NCBI GenBank assembly: GCA_900544465.1
Contig: UQVT01000069.1
Span: forward strand, 1-9,064
DNA length: 9,064 nt
Source of the DNA: an uncultured Collinsella sp.
Lineage (GTDB): Bacteria; Actinomycetota; Coriobacteriia; Coriobacteriales; Coriobacteriaceae
Direction of reading: 5' to 3'
Below the pieces are notes generated by a model. It saw nothing but the letters and a program-made list of their open reading frames with translations, did not search any database and had not been told where the DNA came from. Position numbers and translations under genes: made by a program. Positions 5,687 to 9,064 of the stretch are shown here, in pieces (positions within the stretch are counted from its first letter, which is position 1; each line of letters starts with the position of its first letter).

Positions 5687-7114
5687 ATTGCAGAGCGCTC
5701 CCATTAGCTGCGATTCCAAGGTATTTAGCGCTTTTGGACTCAAATCGTCATACTGAACAAGAATTTGACTTGAGTTTTCAGGGACAGATGCGCCATCGGC
5801 ACACCAAAAACAGTCACCGATATCGATAAAAGAGATGCTCGAGCGCGTGAGGGCCCGTGCAAAAGTGCTTCCGCCCGTTCCACGCTCCGCAACCACGGTA
5901 CAGTAAAGGCCCGCATCTGCCTGCTCGATCGAGACTTCCCCTGCCGGAAACGCTTTCCGCACAAGCGACGTCAGGCCATCACGCGCCTCGCGAGCACGAA
6001 CGCGCACGCGGTTCACATGTCGCTCGTAATCACCCGATTCCAGCAGACGCGCCAAAGCGACCTGGTCAACAGAGCTCACCGACGAGGCGTAGAAACCAAG
6101 GTTGCGCCTAAACCGCTCCATTAGCTCATCGGGCAACACCATATACGCCAAACGCAACGCCGATGAAAGGCTCTTCGAAAACGTGTTGGTGTAGATAACC
6201 GACTGGGCGGCATCGATCGATGCGAGCGCGGGAATCGGCTTCCCGGCAAGGCGAAACTCACAATCAAAGTCATCTTCGATGAGATACCGACCTGGTCGCT
6301 CGGCGGCCCAGCTCAGAAGCGCATAGCGACGCGCAATGCTCGTCACAAGGCCAGTCGGATACTGATGGGACGGCATCAGGTGAAGGACATCGGTCCCGCT
6401 TTTCTGCAGAGTGCTCAAGTCCACGCCCTCGTCATCCAACGAGATATGTCGAACTTTGCAGCCCATAGCCTGATAGATACGCGTCAGACGCAAATAGCCC
6501 GGGTCCTCAACGGCATACACCTTGTCGGCTCCAAGCAACTGAACCAACATGGTATCGAGCAGCTGGGCGCCTGCACCGATAACAATGTTATTGGGATCGA
6601 CATTCATGCCCCTTGTCCCACGCAGATGGTGAGCAATTGCGCGTCGCAGCCGAGCGGTGCCCTGCGCCGGTGCGGGCGAAAAGATTTCGCGCTCATCTTC
6701 GGATGCCAACGTCGCCCGTAGTGCGCTTTGCCAAAGCCGCGCCGCCTCCAAAGCGGAAGGAGAAAGTGCATCGAACAGCTCGACCTGTCCGTTGACATCA
6801 TGCGCGCTGAGGCCCACAGAGACGGTATCTCGGTCGATGCCCTGCGAAGCCAAAGGCAAAACCGGTGCATCCGGAAGCTTGCAAGCGTAGTAGCCACGAC
6901 GCGGCATTGAGCAAATATAGCCCTCGGCAAGTAACTGGCTATATGCATTCTCGATGGTAATGACACTGATTCCCAGATGACTGGCAAAGGCGCGCTTAGA
7001 CGGAAGATGCTCCCCCGCCGCAATACGTCCAGCAACAATATCATCTCGAATTTGCTGGTAAACATACTCATAAAGCGATGCTTCGCCGCGTTTTTCCAAA
7101 TTGTAGTCAAGCAT
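5675..7114 (-). CDS. pdxR: PdxR-type MocR/GntR transcriptional regulator of B6 synthesis
   Basis: A 479-residue regulator with an N-terminal GntR winged helix (about 9-78; LPSKRAFASHLGIS and AYSQLLAEGYI) joined to an aminotransferase fold-type I domain. PLP-binding features are present: PSHQYPTG (248-255), EDDFDCEFR (280-288) and the Schiff-base lysine Lys314 in TFSKSLSSALRL. MocR proteins of the PdxR group sense PLP and control pdxST; the divergent position next to pdxS strongly supports this role. The ATG at 7114 has AGGTGG seven bases upstream; a TTG at 7147 in the same frame has no ribosome site and overlaps the regulatory region. The C-terminus ends Cys-Asn-Leu-Ser-Glu-stop, where the last residues and the stop come from element copy B, so the native end may have been trimmed or replaced. 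All core residues look intact. Confidence 0.88.
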   Translation of the reverse strand: MLDYNLEKRGEASLYEYVYQQIRDDIVAGRIAAGEHLPSKRAFASHLGISVITIENAYSQLLAEGYICSMPRRGYYACKLPDAPVLPLASQGIDRDTVSVGLSAHDVNGQVELFDALSPSALEAARLWQSALRATLASEDEREIFSPAPAQGTARLRRAIAHHLRGTRGMNVDPNNIVIGAGAQLLDTMLVQLLGADKVYAVEDPGYLRLTRIYQAMGCKVRHISLDDEGVDLSTLQKSGTDVLHLMPSHQYPTGLVTSIARRYALLSWAAERPGRYLIEDDFDCEFRLAGKPIPALASIDAAQSVIYTNTFSKSLSSALRLAYMVLPDELMERFRRNLGFYASSVSSVDQVALARLLESGDYERHVNRVRVRAREARDGLTSLVRKAFPAGEVSIEQADAGLYCTVVAERGTGGSTFARALTRSSISFIDIGDCFWCADGASVPENSSQILVQYDDLSPKALNTLESQLMGALCNLSE

Positions 7115-7125
7115 GAGTTTGCCAC

Positions 7126-7169
7126 CTGACCTTATCGAGCTGTTCAATCTGGTATTAGGCTGACCTTAT
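7126..7169. promoter_or_regulatory. Two 10-bp direct repeats, candidate PdxR operator
   Basis: CTGACCTTAT occurs exactly twice, at 7126-7135 and 7160-7169, 34 bases apart start to start. MocR regulators are known to bind direct repeats (GabR is the model case). The second copy spans the predicted pdxR transcript start and the first overlaps the pdxR ribosome site, fitting autorepression. Seen from pdxS both lie upstream of the -35, fitting activation. Confidence 0.55.
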
Positions 7170-7170
7170 T

Positions 7171-7199
7171 ATTATCTCGAAAACTGAGTATTTTGCCAT
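7171..7199 (-). promoter_or_regulatory. Predicted pdxR promoter
   Basis: On the minus strand ATGGCA (7199-7194) and GATAAT (7176-7171) are separated by 17 bases. The -10 matches five of six consensus bases and the -35 four of six. Its -35 overlaps the predicted pdxS -35 on the other strand, so the two promoters would be back to back. Confidence 0.4.
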
Positions 7200-7219
7200 A
7201 CCCAGCTCCCCGATAGGAT
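7193..7219 (+). promoter_or_regulatory. Predicted pdxST promoter
   Basis: TTGCCA (7193-7198) matches five of six -35 bases; TAGGAT (7214-7219) matches four of six -10 bases with a short 15-base spacer. A suboptimal promoter is what an activator-dependent operon would have. The transcript start would be near 7226, leaving a leader of about 34 bases. Confidence 0.35.
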
Positions 7220-7259
7220 GTTCCGTCAAGCAATGCACATGCCAACCAAGGGAGCAACC

Positions 7260-8150
7260 ATGGCAGAACAGACCAGCAAGGCCGATCGCGTCAAACTCAA
7301 TCGCGAACTCGCGCAGATGCTCAAGGGCGGCGTCATCATGGACGTCACCACGCCCGAGCAGGCACGCATCGCCGAGGAGGCAGGCGCCTGCGCCGTCATG
7401 GCACTCGAGCGCATCCCGGCCGACATCCGTGCCGCAGGCGGCGTCTCGCGCATGAGCGACCCCAAGATGATCAAGGGCATCCAAGAGGCCGTCTCCATCC
7501 CTGTTATGGCCAAGTGCCGCATCGGTCACATTGTCGAGGCGCAGGTCCTGCAGGCTATCGAGATCGATTACATCGACGAGTCCGAGGTTCTCTCCCCTGC
7601 CGATGACGTCTATCACATCGACAAGACCCAGTTTGACGTCCCGTTTGTCTGCGGCGCCCGCGATCTGGGCGAGGCGCTGCGCCGTGTTGCCGAGGGCGCC
7701 ACGATGATTCGCACCAAGGGCGAGCCGGGCACGGGCGACGTGGTCCAGGCCGTGCGCCACATGCGCAAGATCCAAAAGCAAATCCGCGACGTTGTTGCCC
7801 TGCGCGATGATGAGCTCTTTGAGGCAGCCAAGCAACTGCAGGTTCCGGTCGAGCTGGTGCGCGAGGTCCATGCCACGGGCAAGCTTCCCGTTGTGAACTT
7901 TGCCGCCGGCGGCGTAGCGACCCCTGCCGACGCCGCGCTGATGATGCAACTGGGCGCCGAGGGCGTCTTTGTCGGCTCGGGCATCTTTAAGAGCGGCGAC
8001 CCCGCCAAGCGCGCCGCCGCCATCGTCAAGGCCGTGGCAAACTTCACCGATGCCAGGCTCATCGCCGAGCTTTCGGAGGACCTGGGCGAGGCCATGGTGG
8101 GCATCAACGCCGACGAGATCGAAATCATCATGGAGGAGCGCGGGCGCTAG
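7260..8150 (+). CDS. pdxS: Pyridoxal 5'-phosphate synthase, synthase subunit
   Basis: Makes PLP from ribose 5-phosphate, glyceraldehyde 3-phosphate and ammonia, as a dodecameric beta/alpha barrel core to which PdxT docks. At 296 residues it is the normal length. Catalytic residues line up with the Bacillus enzyme at an offset of four: Asp28 in VIMDV, Lys85 in VMAKCRIGH (ribose phosphate Schiff base) and Lys153 in MIRTKGEPGTGD (second lysine). The phosphate-binding FAAGGVATP and VFVGSGIF segments are also present. The start is the ATG at 7260 with AAGGGAG five bases upstream; a longer frame from 7218 adds 14 residues without a ribosome site. It is followed 20 bases later by pdxT and is divergent from its probable regulator. 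Confidence 0.97.
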   Translation: MAEQTSKADRVKLNRELAQMLKGGVIMDVTTPEQARIAEEAGACAVMALERIPADIRAAGGVSRMSDPKMIKGIQEAVSIPVMAKCRIGHIVEAQVLQAIEIDYIDESEVLSPADDVYHIDKTQFDVPFVCGARDLGEALRRVAEGATMIRTKGEPGTGDVVQAVRHMRKIQKQIRDVVALRDDELFEAAKQLQVPVELVREVHATGKLPVVNFAAGGVATPADAALMMQLGAEGVFVGSGIFKSGDPAKRAAAIVKAVANFTDARLIAELSEDLGEAMVGINADEIEIIMEERGR

Positions 8151-8170
8151 TCCAGCAGAAAGGATCGCAC

Positions 8171-8758
8171 ATGAGCGATTATGCAGACCAAACGGTTGCC
8201 GTGCTGGCGGTCCAAGGCGCTTTTGCCGAGCACGAGGCAAGACTATTCGAGCTTGGCGCACACTGTATTGAGCTGAGGCAGGCGGCTGATTTGAAGCAGG
8301 ACTTTGACCGTCTGGTACTTCCCGGCGGCGAGTCTACCGTTCAAGGGAAGCTGCTTGATGAGTTGGGCATGCTCGAGGAGCTTCGTGCCCGTATCGCTGA
8401 AGGTATGCCCGTCCTGGGCACCTGCGCCGGCCTGATTCTACTGGCTCACGACCTTGCCGCCCATGACGATAAGGGCACGCCGCGTCTGGAAACCATGGAT
8501 GTACTTGTCGAGCGCAATGCCTACGGCAGGCAGCTCGGCAGCTTTCGAACCAAGGGGCAAATAGCCGGCATCGACGGTGAAGTGCCGCTGACGTTTATCC
8601 GCGCGCCCCGCATCGTCGAGGTCCACGGCGACGCCAAGGCCTTAGCGAAAGTCGACGGTCGTATTGTCGCCGCCCGTCAGGGCAACCAGCTCGGCGTAAC
8701 CTTCCACCCCGAACTCGACGAAGACACCCGCCTCCACGAACTGTTCCTACAAATGTAG
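8171..8758 (+). CDS. pdxT: Pyridoxal 5'-phosphate synthase, glutaminase subunit
   Basis: Class I glutamine amidotransferase that hydrolyses glutamine and channels ammonia to PdxS. It has 195 residues, the family length. The nucleophile Cys85 is in LGTCAGLIL, and the other triad members His179 and Glu181 are in TFHPELDED. The family motifs PGGEST (51-56), VERNAYGRQLGSF (113-125) and RAPRI (144-148) are all present. The ATG at 8171 has AAAGGA six bases upstream and follows the pdxS stop by 20 bases, so the two are one operon. No classical terminator directly follows; a long hairpin without T-run starts 40 bases downstream. Confidence 0.97.
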   Translation: MSDYADQTVAVLAVQGAFAEHEARLFELGAHCIELRQAADLKQDFDRLVLPGGESTVQGKLLDELGMLEELRARIAEGMPVLGTCAGLILLAHDLAAHDDKGTPRLETMDVLVERNAYGRQLGSFRTKGQIAGIDGEVPLTFIRAPRIVEVHGDAKALAKVDGRIVAARQGNQLGVTFHPELDEDTRLHELFLQM

Positions 8759-8798
8759 GCGGAGCAGAAACGAGCGTTAATTATCGTGCACATAACAA

Positions 8799-8866
8799 AT
8801 GAGGGTGGATAATCTCCCACTTTGAGCTTGAATGCAGGCTCAAACCGGGAGATTATCCACTCTCAT
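8799..8866. repeat. Long hairpin downstream of pdxT
   Basis: ATGAGGGTGGATAATCTCCC (8799-8818) pairs with 8847-8866 over 20 positions with one G-T wobble. Inside, after a two-by-two mismatch, TTTGAGC (8821-8827) pairs with GCTCAAA (8838-8844) around a ten-base loop. No T-run follows on either strand, so it is not a typical intrinsic terminator. The form fits a dispersed palindromic intergenic repeat that may protect the pdxST mRNA 3' end. Confidence 0.75.
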
Positions 8867-8881
8867 CCTATATAGTCGTTT

Positions 8882-8944
8882 AAGAACGTCCCCAATGACT
8901 ACAAGGAGTGTCCCAAGCTGCCGGCAGAAAAGGAACGTCCCTAA
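8882..8944. repeat. Three GGGAC-type short repeat units
   Basis: Units AAGAACGTCCCCAA (8882-8895), AAGGAGTGTCCCAA (8903-8916) and AAGGAACGTCCCTAA (8930-8944) share the consensus AAGGAACGTCCC(C/T)AA. Spacers are 7 and 13 bases; the second contains the palindrome CTGCCGGCAG. The spacing is irregular, so it is not CRISPR. The pattern resembles REP-type repeats found with Y1-type transposases, but no transposase is in the window. Confidence 0.6.
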
Positions 8945-8995
8945 CTGCCGCATCCGGAGCAAGACAACGCCGCAGGCAGAGGACGGACAGACACT

Positions 8996-9064
8996 ATGAC
9001 CCAATCCGAGGGCACGGAAACGACAGGAGCCCCCGCTCGTGACCGCGGGTCGGGGCTGCGACAA
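8996..9064 (+). CDS. Probable start of a gene, truncated by the window edge
   Basis: An ATG at 8996 opens a frame to the end of the window (23 codons, starting MTQSEGTETT and then Arg/Gly/Pro-rich). The base composition becomes GC-rich again, as in the coding regions. A weak AGGA lies 12 bases upstream, further than ideal. The hydrophilic, low-complexity N-terminus would suit the cytoplasmic tail of a membrane protein, but too little is visible for any assignment. Confidence 0.4.
   Translation, partial: MTQSEGTETTGAPARDRGSGLRQ

Noticed and set aside
7155..8261. 368-codon open frame on the minus strand
   Set aside because: It is antisense to pdxS and the pdxST junction; low-complexity Leu/Gly/Asp composition typical of a shadow frame.
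8882..8944. CRISPR array
   Set aside because: Only three diverged short units with unequal 7- and 13-base spacers; no cas genes nearby.
8840..9064. Minus-strand frame with a repeated LGTFL/LGTLL pattern
   Set aside because: The peptide repetition is only the translation of the GGGAC repeat units and the hairpin; no start signal or domain was seen.

Overview
The window looks like a chromosomal segment from a Coriobacteriia gut anaerobe, most likely Collinsella or a close relative. This is inferred from the moderately high GC, an N-terminal-rubredoxin (reverse) rubrerythrin, a pdxS-pdxT pair with a divergent MocR-type regulator, and the style of the intergenic repeats. No ribosomal RNA or other definitive marker is present.

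Layout. 1-566 (minus): the 5' part of an acidic/basic protein of unknown function, preceded by a HIRAN-domain gene that is broken by one, probably two, single-base losses. 587-3196 (minus): an ALDH3-type aldehyde dehydrogenase and an iron-dependent alcohol dehydrogenase, tightly coupled, with a palindrome next to the alcohol dehydrogenase start. 3197-3452: divergent intergenic region with a good promoter and a hairpin leader for the reverse rubrerythrin (3453-4013, plus), which is followed by a strong terminator. 4144-5686: two copies (about 80% identical, same orientation) of a 122-bp palindromic element bracket a 377-residue protein of unknown function with a nuclease-like C-terminal region. 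5675-7114 (minus): a PdxR/MocR regulator. 7260-8758 (plus): pdxS and pdxT. 8759-8995: a 68-nt hairpin and three GGGAC-type repeat units. 8996-9064 (plus): probable start of another gene.

How it works together. PdxS and PdxT form the ribose-5-phosphate-dependent pyridoxal phosphate synthase, and the divergent regulator senses PLP with its aminotransferase-like domain. Two exact 10-bp direct repeats in the shared intergenic region are the candidate operator. The alcohol and aldehyde dehydrogenases could take alcohols through aldehydes to acids. Rubrerythrin protects the anaerobe from peroxide.

The most unusual signal is the palindromic element. Its end sequence CTAAGTGAGTAG holds TAA, TGA and TAG in the three reading frames. 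Both minus-strand genes that run into a copy (the 377-residue protein and the regulator) end with the same element-encoded residues, Asn-Leu-Ser-Glu-stop. The element therefore looks like a mobile or dispersed gene-end module that supplies stop codons and a stem-loop.
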